The position numbers and the translations under genes are program-made. From contig NZ_JH719395.1 of the NCBI RefSeq assembly GCF_000271845.1, forward strand, positions 1,074,466-1,138,465: a DNA stretch of 64,000 nt. The letters run 5' to 3'. The notes beneath the pieces are model-generated. The model did no database searches. It saw only the letters and a list, made by a program, of their open reading frames with translations, and was not told where the DNA came from. Position 1 is the stretch's first letter. Every line of letters starts with the position of its first letter. Positions 31,202-40,800 of this stretch are shown one piece after another. Source of the DNA: Rhizobium leguminosarum bv. trifolii WSM2297 (GTDB taxonomy: Bacteria; Pseudomonadota; Alphaproteobacteria; Rhizobiales; Rhizobiaceae).

Positions 31202-31550
31202 CGCTCACCTGCACGAAATCGAGCACGCCGGGCACCGGCGCATTCGGCTTGCGCACCGTGATCTTCGCCCGCCGGACCTGCGGGAATGTCTCGCAGAGCC
31301 CCTTGGCGATATCGAGCGCCAGGGCCTCGATCAGGTAGCGCCGCTTGCCCGTGACGATCTGCTCGATCACGGTGAAGGCGATGCCGTAATTGACGGTGTC
31401 GTTGATCGAATCGCTTTCCAGCGCCTCACCGGCAACGACATCGAGCTCGGCATCGACGAAGAAGCGCTGACCGAGGAATTCCTCCTCGTCATGCACGCCA
31501 TGGCGCGCAAAGAAGGCGCAGTTCTGCAGCGTGATCGTATAGGTGGTCAT
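31185..31550 (-). CDS. folB: Dihydroneopterin aldolase
   Basis: A 121-residue aldolase that converts dihydroneopterin to 6-hydroxymethyl-dihydropterin. The substrate-binding FFARHGVHDEEEFLGQRFFVD block is at the N-terminus and the catalytic lysine region is KITVRKPNAPVPG. The length is normal. It overlaps folP by four bases upstream and folK by 17 bases downstream, so the three folate genes are a tightly coupled operon in reverse order of use except for folP. Confidence 0.96.
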   Translation of the reverse strand: MTTYTITLQNCAFFARHGVHDEEEFLGQRFFVDAELDVVAGEALESDSINDTVNYGIAFTVIEQIVTGKRRYLIEALALDIAKGLCETFPQVRRAKITVRKPNAPVPGVLDFVQVSVEHFA

Positions 31551-32416
31551 GTCGGCCGCTTCCTCTCGAATTCCTGGCGCGCATTCAGCATAGCATCGGC
31601 GATAACAAGCGCATCCCTATTGATTGCGACATTGTGCACCCGGAAAACAGCAGCCCCTTGAAGCCTGAGCAGAGCGCTGGTGACGGCCGTCGCCGCATCC
31701 CTGTCTGCCGCCTCACGCCCCGTCACCGCACCGAGGAAGCGCTTGCGCGACGTCCCGGCAAGCAGCGGCAGGCCGAAGCGGGAAAGTTCGGAAAACCGCG
31801 CCATCAGTTCGAGATTCTCCTCCGCCGTCTCCTTGGCGAAACCGAAGCCCGGATCGAGCACGATGCGGTCGCTGTTGACGCCGGCGGCCGCTGCGATCGC
31901 AAGCGACCGTTTGAGAAAATGCACCTGGTCGGCGATCACATCGGGAAGCTTCGCCCTGTCGCGGCCGGTATGCATGATGCAGAGCCCGGCCCCGGTCGCC
32001 GCGGCAATGTCGGCGATATCCGGTTCCTTCTGCAGCCCGAAGACGTCGTTGACGATATGGGCGCCGGCACCGACCGCCAGCCGTGCCGTCTCGGCGCGAT
32101 AGGTATCGATGGAGATCAGCGCCTGGGTGCGCCCGCGCAGCGCCTCGATGACCGGCAGCACGCGCGCCTGCTCCTCGGAAGGGCTGACGGCAGCGGCGTT
32201 CGGCCGGGTCGATTCCCCGCCGATATCGATAATCCCGGCACCCTCGCTCACCGCCTGAAGCGCGTGTTCGACCGCCGCGTCGACGGTTTCGAAGCGTCCG
32301 CCGTCGGAAAAGGAGTCCGGTGTCACGTTGACGATCGCCATGATCAGAGAACGACGGCCGAGTTCGATCTGCCGGCCATGGCCCACCCGCCATAAACTGC
32401 CTTCGAACCCTGCCAC
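31547..32416 (-). CDS. folP: Dihydropteroate synthase
   Basis: Joins p-aminobenzoate to the pterin pyrophosphate to form dihydropteroate; target of sulfonamides. Signature blocks are IVNVTPDSFSDGGRF, DIGGESTRPNA, HIVNDVFGLQ and LAGTSRKRFLG. The start is uncertain: the open frame reaches a GTG at 32501-32503 (318 residues), which lacks a ribosome-binding site. I chose the GTG at 32414-32416, with GGGA before it, giving 289 residues, close to the family length. It is first in the folP-folB-folK operon and divergent from a DUF922 gene. Confidence 0.93.
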   Translation of the reverse strand: MAGFEGSLWRVGHGRQIELGRRSLIMAIVNVTPDSFSDGGRFETVDAAVEHALQAVSEGAGIIDIGGESTRPNAAAVSPSEEQARVLPVIEALRGRTQALISIDTYRAETARLAVGAGAHIVNDVFGLQKEPDIADIAAATGAGLCIMHTGRDRAKLPDVIADQVHFLKRSLAIAAAAGVNSDRIVLDPGFGFAKETAEENLELMARFSELSRFGLPLLAGTSRKRFLGAVTGREAADRDAATAVTSALLRLQGAAVFRVHNVAINRDALVIADAMLNARQEFERKRPT

Positions 32417-32517
32417 CAGACTTATCCCATCGATCGCGAAAAAAGCGCCACCTGATATTGCGCTTGCGGTGGCTATGCCCCAAGCTCCGCCCGATTTCAA
32501 CACGGGTTGCGTTCAGA

Positions 32518-33144
32518 ATGCCGCTTGCAGTGCGTTATATGGTCCTTCCTATCGCCTTTTCCATTGCTCTTTCCGTCTGCAGCCCAGCGCAAGCAGAAGT
32601 GATTGCATCGAAAAGCTATTCCTATTTCGACATTCGCGGCAAAACCGCGGATGCGCTCGACCGCGAACTCAGCCGGCGCGGCCCGACTTCGAGCGGCTCT
32701 TCGGCGCGCCATCCCGGCGCAACGAAGATCCGCTTCGGCGGTGAAGCCACCTATATCCAGGATAATGGCCGTTGCCGCGTCGGCAACGTCAAGGTCACGG
32801 TCCACACCCAGATCATCCTGCCGCGCTGGAACAGCCGCAAGGGCGCCAGCAAGGAGCTGTCGATGATCTGGGACGCCCTGTCGAGCGATATCAAGCGCCA
32901 TGAGGAGCGCCACGCCGAAATCGCCCGCGATCAGGCCCGCGCCATGGAACGCGCCATCCGTGCCCTGCCGCAGCAGCGCAGCTGCGAGGCCATGCAGGAA
33001 CGCGTCTCCGGCGAATCAGCTCGCGGTATAGAGGAGCACGATCGGCAGCAGGCGCGATTTGATCGGGTCGAGGCGGTCAATTTCCAGAAGCGGATGCTGA
33101 GATTGCTGAACAATCGAATCAACGGCCGAGCCGGCGAAAAATAG
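32518..33144 (+). CDS. DUF922 domain-containing secreted protein, putative Zn-dependent protease
   Basis: A 208-residue protein with a signal peptide (about residues 1-27, ending AQA). The mature part has the DUF922 pattern YSYFDIRGKTADALDREL, a beta-rich middle, and an HEERH sequence (RHEERHAEIARDQA) that fits a zinc-protease HExxH motif. C-terminal residues are helical and basic. The family is predicted to be a periplasmic or secreted metalloprotease; activity is not proven. ATG 32518 is the chosen start; ATG 32539 would leave a shorter signal. It is divergent from folP. Confidence 0.83.
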   Translation: MPLAVRYMVLPIAFSIALSVCSPAQAEVIASKSYSYFDIRGKTADALDRELSRRGPTSSGSSARHPGATKIRFGGEATYIQDNGRCRVGNVKVTVHTQIILPRWNSRKGASKELSMIWDALSSDIKRHEERHAEIARDQARAMERAIRALPQQRSCEAMQERVSGESARGIEEHDRQQARFDRVEAVNFQKRMLRLLNNRINGRAGEK

Positions 33145-33239
33145 GGCATTTTCGGGCTCGTTGCGAGCGGAAAACCTTAGCTGCACAACGAAACTTGTGC
33201 GAAACTTACCCCCTCCCCAGCGAATGAATGGTCATTTTT

Positions 33240-33420
33240 CATCCTGGCAGACTCAACCGGAACGCGTTAATATGAACACATTCGAAAGTGCAGCTACGGC
33301 ATCTGCCCTTTCATCGCTGGGTTCTCCTGGCGCGTTCCGAAGCCGCGGATGTTCCTCCCTCATCCGTAGGTAATGCGCCCGCCTCGCCTCGCTCGCTCTA
33401 GCGCGCGAGGCGTCTTTTTT
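33240..33420 (+). ncRNA. Candidate small RNA with anti-Shine-Dalgarno hairpin loop
   Basis: This gap between a plus-strand and a minus-strand gene ends in a strong plus-strand terminator: CGCCTCGC (33385-33392) with GCGAGGCG (33405-33412), then TCTTTTTT. Just before it a hairpin, CGGATG (33346-33351) with CATCCG (33361-33366), shows the loop TTCCTCCCT, which resembles an anti-ribosome-binding-site motif. Rhizobial sRNAs of the alpha-r14 (NfeR1) type carry such loops. The terminator does not belong to a plus-strand gene close by (DUF922 ends 240 bp upstream). A 33-codon frame (33274-33375) lies inside, with a weak ribosome site. The 5' end is not known. Confidence 0.5.
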
Positions 33421-33458
33421 CTGGATCGTATTCAGGCGAAGTTTGAAGCGCGGCGCGC

Positions 33459-33779
33459 TTAAGCCTGGCGTTCCGGCACGTGCACCACGAGCCCGTCATA
33501 GACAGCCTTCATGCGGATCTGACAGGACAGCCGCGAGGTCGGGCGCACATCGAAGGCGAAGTCGAGCATATCCTCTTCCATCGCTTCCGGCTGGCCGACC
33601 TGCTCGGTCCATGCCTCGTCGACATAGACATGACAGGTCGCGCAGGCGCAGGCGCCGCCGCATTCGGCCTCAATGCCGGGCACCGAATTGCGCACGGCAT
33701 TCTCCATGACGGTAGAGCCTTGGTCGACGTCGAGGTCGAAGCGCGTGCCGTCGAAAGCAACGATGGTAAGTTTGGGCAT
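33459..33779 (-). CDS. 2Fe-2S ferredoxin (adrenodoxin/FdVI type)
   Basis: A 106-residue ferredoxin. The four cluster cysteines are C40, C46, C49 (the C-x5-C-x2-C pattern in CGGACACATC) and C86 (RLSCQI), which is the adrenodoxin-like or FdVI class. These proteins carry electrons to cytochromes P450 or to iron-sulfur cluster assembly. The sequence [10 protein letters not shown] supports the class. It is monocistronic and convergent with the candidate sRNA. Confidence 0.95.
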   Translation of the reverse strand: MPKLTIVAFDGTRFDLDVDQGSTVMENAVRNSVPGIEAECGGACACATCHVYVDEAWTEQVGQPEAMEEDMLDFAFDVRPTSRLSCQIRMKAVYDGLVVHVPERQA

Positions 33780-33982
33780 CAGGACTATTTCCGGTCTTCA
33801 AATGATGGGCGGATTTTCTTCCGACAATTCGACGCATCAGTCAACATTGCGGAAATTCGTCATAGCGTCGCAGATCGGGCCTTCGCCCGCCGTCTTCAAA
33901 GCGTCATGGAGCAGGTCGCAAAAAGACCCGCGGTTCCGCAATGAAACAACGGGCCTCGTTCGAACGACATTTCAAACAGGGA

Positions 33983-34366
33983 TCAGCCGCGGCAGAGCTT
34001 CAGAATGAAATTCTCGGCGTCGATGACGGCCGCACCCAGCGCTGCCGTCGCCCCGGCGTCACCGCCGGTCTCCTCGACGGCTTCGGCTGTCTGCGACACA
34101 CGGAAGGCGCCGACCGAGCTTGCCGCGCCCTTGAGGCGGTGCGCGGCCGCGCCGACGCGGATGGTTTCGCCGCTGGCAATATCCTGCAGACATGCGCGAG
34201 CCTGGCGCGCAAACATCTGAAGGACTTCGATTTCCAGCGACTTGTCGCCCATCGTCTGCTTGGCGAGATGGACCAGATCGATCGGCCGGACCTTCGAGGG
34301 ACAGGGTCCCTTTGCATTATCCGGCGCCTCGAATACGATGTTCAACGCTGCCATCTGAGCTGCCAT
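33983..34366 (-). CDS. Hpt (histidine phosphotransfer) domain protein
   Basis: A 127-residue protein almost entirely made of one Hpt domain. The phosphorylated histidine is H76 in VGAAAHRLKGAASSVGAFRV, the usual HxxKG context. Hpt proteins pass phosphate between receiver domains in phosphorelays. ATG 34364-34366 has GGGAG eight bases before it; the longer open frame upstream lacks a site. It does not look like ChpT, which is larger and dimeric. Its upstream region holds CtrA-type motifs shared with the giant gene, so it may belong to the cell-cycle network. Its partner kinase is unknown. Confidence 0.88.
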   Translation of the reverse strand: MAAQMAALNIVFEAPDNAKGPCPSKVRPIDLVHLAKQTMGDKSLEIEVLQMFARQARACLQDIASGETIRVGAAAHRLKGAASSVGAFRVSQTAEAVEETGGDAGATAALGAAVIDAENFILKLCRG

Positions 34367-34474
34367 TGCCAATTCTCCCGTCTCGTGTCGTGCGCAGTTG
34401 CTACAGTTCTGCGTCAGGAGGGTGGCCATCACGTTAAATTCCGGCACATTCGGTTTGGAAATCTCGTCACATGG

Positions 34475-34488
34475 TTAACGTCCGTTAA
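34475..34488. promoter_or_regulatory. Near-match CtrA motif (TTAA-N6-TTAA)
   Basis: Two TTAA half-sites separated by six bases instead of seven. Found 49 bp upstream of the exact motif; possibly a weaker second site. Confidence 0.35.
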
Positions 34489-34536
34489 ATATCCCTAAAT
34501 TATTGGTTTTTAAGCGGTGCCGCGGATTCAAAGATG

Positions 34537-34551
34537 TTAACAACGGGTTAA
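34537..34551. promoter_or_regulatory. Exact CtrA-type box TTAA-N7-TTAA
   Basis: TTAA, CAACGGG, TTAA: the consensus spacing for the master cell-cycle regulator CtrA. It lies 170 bp upstream of the Hpt start and 280 bp upstream of the giant gene, in the shared intergenic region. Binding is inferred from motif and context. Confidence 0.6.
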
Positions 34552-34830
34552 CGAGCCTTGAATCTCAAGCCTTCATTAATTGTGTGAAGAGCCCAGATGT
34601 GTCACTACGATACTGGTGGAGCGGGTTTATGGTACGCGCCTTTGCCGAGCGAGTGGATAATGGTAGTGTTTTGATACCTTCCGTTTGAAAAAGCGGCTAT
34701 CTACTCTGAAATGACATGCTTATCCGTCCGTCGTTGGGATGGAAGGCTGGAACGGCAAAGTTGTTCTCCGGGTGAGGCGGAAGCCCGGGATTGCGCTACC
34801 GGATCGGCCGACAGTAACAAGGCATAACCA

Positions 34831-37800
34831 ATGGCGAACAATAGATATAACGAGTCGATTGAGGAAAAGGCGTTCAAGGCATTGGACGAGGCGCTCCAGA
34901 TCGACTTCGGCAAAGATAACGTGCCGTCTCGCCGCGGCGACGCGCCTGAGGCCCCGGAGGCTAATGTGTCTGATCCAGTAAATGCGCGTAACCAGCAGGC
35001 CCAGGAAGAAGCGCAGCGTCGCAACCGCCGCGGTGCCGCCGGCGAGCAGGCTTCCAGGGGGCCGGCTTTCACGCCCGCCAACGACGCCAGCCGCAACACG
35101 CCAGCCTCGATCCTGAAATCTTTCGACGGCGCCTCCAGCCGCTCGGCGGTGCGCACCGCCACGCTGTTCTCCGTGCTCTGGGTCATGGGCGGCCTCGGCC
35201 TGATGTCGCTGCTTTATGCGCCTCAGATCTGGCAGATCCGTTCGCTCGCCGATCTCGTCGCCCTGCCCGGCGTCATCGCCGGCCTCGTCGGCATCATTAT
35301 CCCCGTCATGATGTTCTATGCTTTTGCCATCATGATCGCCCGCGCTCAGGACATGCGCAACGCCGCCCGTTCCATGGCGGAGGTGGCATTGCGCCTGGCG
35401 GAGCCGGAAACCATCGCCTCAGAGCGCATCATGACCGTCGGCCAGGCCGTCCGTCGTGAGGTCTCGGCCATGAATGAAGGCATCGAGCGCACCATCGCGC
35501 GTGCCTCCGAGCTGGAAACACTCGTCCATTCCGAAGTCAATGCACTTGAACGTTCCTATGCCGACAACGAGTTGCGAGTCCGCGGCCTCGTCCACGAACT
35601 CGGTTCCGAGCGCGAGGCGATCGTCAACCATGCCGACCGTATCCGCACCTCGATCGGCAGCGTCCACGATCAGTTGAAGGAAGAGCTGTCACTTGCGACC
35701 GAAGAGATCGCGGTGCGGCTTTCCACATCCGGCGAAGCCTTTGCCTCGCTGATCGATACGCGCGCCGCGACGATCCTGGAAAAATCCGACAATGCCCTGC
35801 AGTCGATAGGCAGCCTGCTCGCCGCCAAGACCGATAGCCTGTTGCAGACTCTGAACGCATCGGGTTTCGCGCTCGCCACCGAATTCGACAACCGCCTCGA
35901 AGCCCTCTCCGTCAACCTCAATGACCATGGCGAAAGGCTGCTCAGCCAATTCGAGACGCGCGCCTCGACCATGGACAGCAGCACCGAGAAGCTGAATGCC
36001 GCGCTGCACGAGCGCACGCAGCAGCTCAGCGAGATCCTGATCGCCCGCACCCGCGAGATCAACGAGAGCCTGACATCGGGTGAACGCACGATCGGCGGTA
36101 CGCTCGACGACGTGCTGTCGAAGCTGAACAGCGCCCTTGACGAAAAGGGCGCCAGCTTCCGCCAGAGCCTGCAGAGCACCGCCGACGACGCCGTCATGGA
36201 TCTCGACGTTCGCTCCGGCTTCTTCGAAGAACGGCTGCAGACGACGGTTGCCCAGCTGTCCACCGCCTTCGACGAACGCGTTGCTGAATTCACCAGCGCC
36301 TTCGACAAACGCACCGGCTCGCTCGACACCAAGCTGATGGAGAGCCTCGCCCGCATCAACGAGACGCTGACCGGCGGCTCGGATTCGATCGACGGCATCC
36401 TGAATTCCGGCATCGACCGTCTCGGCACCTCGATGACCGACCAGCAGCTGGCGCTCGCCACGGCACTCGCCACCGGCCATGACGTGCTGGAAAGCACGCT
36501 CGGCACCCGGGTGGACGAGATCACCAACGCGCTGACCAGCCGCACCGGCGAACTGACGTCGGCGCTGCAGAGCGCCACCTCGGAAATCGCGCTGACGCTT
36601 GCATCCGGCACCTCCGATCTGCAGAACAATCTGCAGACACGCTCGGCCGAATTCCGCGACACGCTGCGCACCACCACCACCGATCTGACCACCGCCGTTG
36701 CCGCCGGCACCGAGCAGGTGACCGCGGCCTTCGGCGGCCGCGCCGAGGAGTTGAGCGGCGTGCTTGCCGCCCGTGCGGCGGAAATCAGCGAGGCGCTCGG
36801 CACGGCCCACGGCCGCATCGACAGCGTCATGGCCGAGCGCGGCGGCGCCCTGGTCGATGCGCTCACCACCCATCACGGCCGCTTCGAAGAAGCGCTAACG
36901 ACCCGCGCCGACGCCATCATCGATGCCGTCTCCGGCACCCATGACCGGCTGGCCGAGACGCTTGACGAAAAGGCCATGGCGCTCGCCATCTCCCTAAACG
37001 AGAGCCAGGCCCGCATCGAGGATACGCTCGAGACCCGCTCCGGCGCGCTGCTGAGCGCGGTAGCGGGCACACATGACCGCCTCTCCGAGACGCTCGATGA
37101 AAAGGCGATGGCGCTCGCCATTTCGCTTAACGAAAACCAGGCCCGCATTGAAGACACGCTAGAGACCCGCTCCGCGGCCCTGCTGAATGCCGTCTCCGGC
37201 ACCCATGACCGCCTGTCCGAAACACTGGACAGCAAGGCGGCCGCCCTCACCACCTCGCTCGACGAGCGCCATGCCCGCATCGACAATGCGCTGGGAACGC
37301 GTGCCGAGGCGCTGCTGAACACCGTGTCCGGCACGCGCGATCGTCTTGCCGAGACCCTCGACGAAAAGGCGGCGGCCTTCGCCATCTCCTTGAACGAGAG
37401 CCAGGCCCGCATCGAAGAAACGCTCCAGACCCGCTCGGCGGCTCTGCTAAACGCTGTCTCCGGCACGCATGACCGCCTGTCCGAAACGCTGGAAGGCAAG
37501 GTCGCAGCTTTTGCCACCTCGCTCAGCGAAGGCCAGGCCCGCATCGACGAGACACTCGAAAGCCGCTCCGCAGCTCTGCTGAACGCCGTCTCCGACACCC
37601 ATGACCGCTTGTCCGAGACGCTGGACGAAAAGGCGATGACGCTTGCCATCTCCTTGAATGAGAGCCAGTCGCGGATCGAAGACACGCTGGAAGCGCGCTC
37701 CGAAACCTTCCTCAAGGCCGTGTCCGGCACGCATGAACGTCTTTCAGAAACGCTCGACAAAAAGTCGGCAGCCCTCGCCGCCTCCCTGAACGAGGGTCAG

Positions 37801-40800
37801 AGCCGCCTGCAGGACACGCTGGAAAGCCGCTCGGAATCCTTCCTCAATGCGGTCTCTGCCACCCACGACCGCCTGTCGGAGACACTCGACGACCGGGCAA
37901 TGGCGCTTGCCATTTCGCTGAACGAGAGCCAGAGCCGTCTCGAAGAGACCCTGACATCAGGCGCCGATGCGATCACCCAGGCGGTCTCCGGCACGCATGA
38001 CGGCCTGAACGGTGTGCTCGACCGGAAGGCCGCCGCCATTGCCGCCTCTCTAAACGAAGGCCAGGCCCGTCTCGAGGAAGCCTTGGTGCATCGCACCGCT
38101 GCGATCATCGGCGCCGTAACGGCCACTCACGACCGGCTGACCGACACGCTCGACGAAAAGACCATGGCGCTCGCCATTTCGCTCGACGATAACCAGAGCC
38201 GCTTCGATAGTGTGCTCGAAGCGCGCAGCAATTCCATCATGGAGGCCGTCTCCGGCGCCGAGTCACGCGTCGCCGGCGCCTTCACCGACAAGACCGATGC
38301 CATCCGCGCTGCCTACACCGATAATCAGCAGCGGCTCGAAAGTGCGCTTTCCGAGCATAGTGCCGCCCTTTCGGGCGTTCTCGATGCCGGCGGCGCCCGC
38401 TTCGAGGATCTCGTCGGCGGCCTGACCGGCCGCATCGAAGGCCGCCTGACCGATGCCCATGCACGGCTCGGAGGCCTCGCTGACGAGGCCGCGGCGCGCA
38501 TCGAAGGCGGGCTCACCTCCGCCCACGAGCGCATCCGCACGACGCTTGAGGATCGGGCCAACGCCATCGACCTGTCGCTAAACCAGGCTCATGCGCTGAT
38601 CAGCGATACGCTGACCGAACACGCTACCAGCATCGGCACCTCGGTGGCGACGAGTGTCAGCATGCTCGAAATGTCGCTGGAGGACCGTGAAGCGTCGATC
38701 CGACAGGCCATCGATGCCAGCGCCCAGACGTTGGAAGATCGCATGCATGCCGGCGCCGGCCAGATCGCCGGCCGCTTCCAAGAGGCTGCAAATGCGATTT
38801 CGAGCTCCACCCAGAATTTCTCCGCCCAACTCGATCAGTCGGTCGAAAGCCTGACGGGCCGGTTTGCAGAAACCGGATCGCGTGTGGAATCCGGTCTTGC
38901 GGCGATCGAAACCCGTATCAGCAATGGCGTCGGCGGTGTTGCCGAAAGGGTCGAAGCCGCCAGCGGCCAGCTATCCGGCGTGCTTGCCGACGGCATCTCG
39001 CGCATCGGCGCGCTCAGCGATGACGCCAACCGGCGCATCTCGGCAACGCTCGAAGGCAGCGCCGCAAACCTCACTCAGGCGATCGACAGCCGCGCCGCCA
39101 ATCTGGCCGAGACGCTCGACAGCCGCACCACCACCCTGACCGGCGCCATCGACGGCCGCACCGTGAGCCTCGGCCAAACCCTCGACCGCGGCAATGAACG
39201 CATTGAGGAACGTCTGTCCACCATGGACCGTGCGTTGACCGTCGGCCTCGAGGCCGTCAACCGCACCATCGAAGGCAAGGCCGCCGGCCTCGCCTCGACG
39301 CTGCGCAGCGCCGTTGCCGAAGCAGCCCAGGGAATGGAAGGCGAAGCGACGAGAACCACCGAACTGCTCGGCAAGACCGGCCAGCAATTCGCCGAGGATC
39401 TCAATACGAAAAGCGACGAATTCACCCGCACCATGGATGAGCGCTCGTCGCAGATCGTCACCCGCGTCACGGAGGCCCAGAGCCGGCTGGCAAGCCAGGC
39501 CGCAGCTGTCGCCCAGACCTTCTCGGAAGCCGGCAATGCCATCGTCAACAAGGTGGCCGAGGCCGAGACCATCGTCGGCAAGCAGGTCAATGCCATCTCC
39601 AAGGCACTGTCGGATGCCGGCCAGTCTCTGGAGACGCGCGGCGACGCCGTCCGCTCGACGCTGTCGGGGGCCGGCAGCGAGATTTCCGCCACGATGGCGG
39701 ATGTCGATCGGGCGCTCGAAGCACGCAGCAACGCTATCCGCTCCAATCTCGAGGAGCGCGCTCGCGAGATCGATACGACCTTCTCCGACATCGACCGGGC
39801 GCTCGAAGCGCGCGGCAATTCGATCCGCTCGACGCTCGAAGAGCGCACCCGCGACCTCAATTCGATGCTATCCGGCCGTTCGGTCGAGCTGACGCGCATC
39901 CTCGACGAAACCGCCCGCCCGATCATCGACCGATATACCGATGCCGGCGAGCAGGCTGCCGCCCGCATCACCGCCGCTGCCAACCTCAGCGCCGACCGTC
40001 TGCGCGCCGAAAACGAAGCGCTCGCCAGCGCCGTTGCCGCCCGCACCGAGAATGTCGCCAATGCCGTCAGCGCCATTGAAAACAGCCTGGTCGGCAACGT
40101 CAACGGTCTCGTCGAGCGCATGGCGGAAAGCAGTGCGGCGATGGCGATGATGATGAACCGCGCCGCCGAACAGTTGACGAGCGTCGACAGCCGTCTCGGC
40201 GACACCACCACGCGCTTTGCCGACTCCGCCACCAAGGCTGCCGAGATGGTCAACGCCTCGACACGGCTTCTCGAAGGCAAGGTCGACCGCCTCTCCGACA
40301 TATCAGGCCAGACGCTGTCGCAGGTCGGTGGCATCATCGGCCGTTTCGACGAACACTCCAAGGTCCTGACCCAGGCCTCGCAGCTTCTCGGCGCCGCCCA
40401 GTCCAACCTTGCCTCGACGCTCGAGGAACGCGAAGGCGCGCTGCAGGCGCTCTCCGTCAGCCTGGTTCAGCGCTCCGACGAGATCGAAAAGACCATGCTC
40501 GGACTTGGCGGCATGATCGAGACCGTGTTCGAGCGGGCCGAACAGCGCTCCAGCCAGGTCACCGGCAATCTGCGCCAGGGCGTGCAATCCTCCTTCGCCG
40601 ATATCGGCCGCATTCTCACTGAAACCGAGAAGCGCGCCCAGGAAGCCGCCGAGACGATGCGCGAGGCGATCACCCGTGCCGGCGACGAGGCGAATACGAC
40701 GATCGACGGCACCTTCGCCAATGTCGAACGTCGCTCCGGCGATCTCTCCAACCGTATTCGCGGTGGCCTGACCGCTTCGCTGTCGGAAGTCGAGCGCATG

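Larger units (their letters stand above)
34367..34830. other. Divergent regulatory region, Hpt gene / giant gene
   Basis: A 464-bp AT-richer region with no supported gene. It holds two CtrA-like motifs (listed separately) in the part next to the Hpt gene. A 61-codon frame at 34503-34688 has no ribosome-binding site or family resemblance. Confidence 0.65.

Noticed and set aside
33274..33375. A 33-codon frame considered as an amino-acid-operon leader peptide
   Set aside because: No run of a regulatory amino-acid codon, and no plus-strand biosynthesis gene follows the terminator; kept only as part of the candidate small RNA.
34503..34688. A 61-codon frame upstream of the giant gene
   Set aside because: No ribosome-binding site, no family pattern, and it covers the CtrA-type motif, so it is better read as regulatory DNA.
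35670..36876. Long antisense frames of 395 and 399 codons inside the giant gene
   Set aside because: They follow from the repetitive, high-GC coding pattern of the plus strand and are in two frames at once; no sign of real proteins.
36928..38247. Considered as a CRISPR array because of regular spacing
   Set aside because: The repeat has no unique spacers: the full 132-bp unit is coding, in one frame, and continues the protein's helical pattern.
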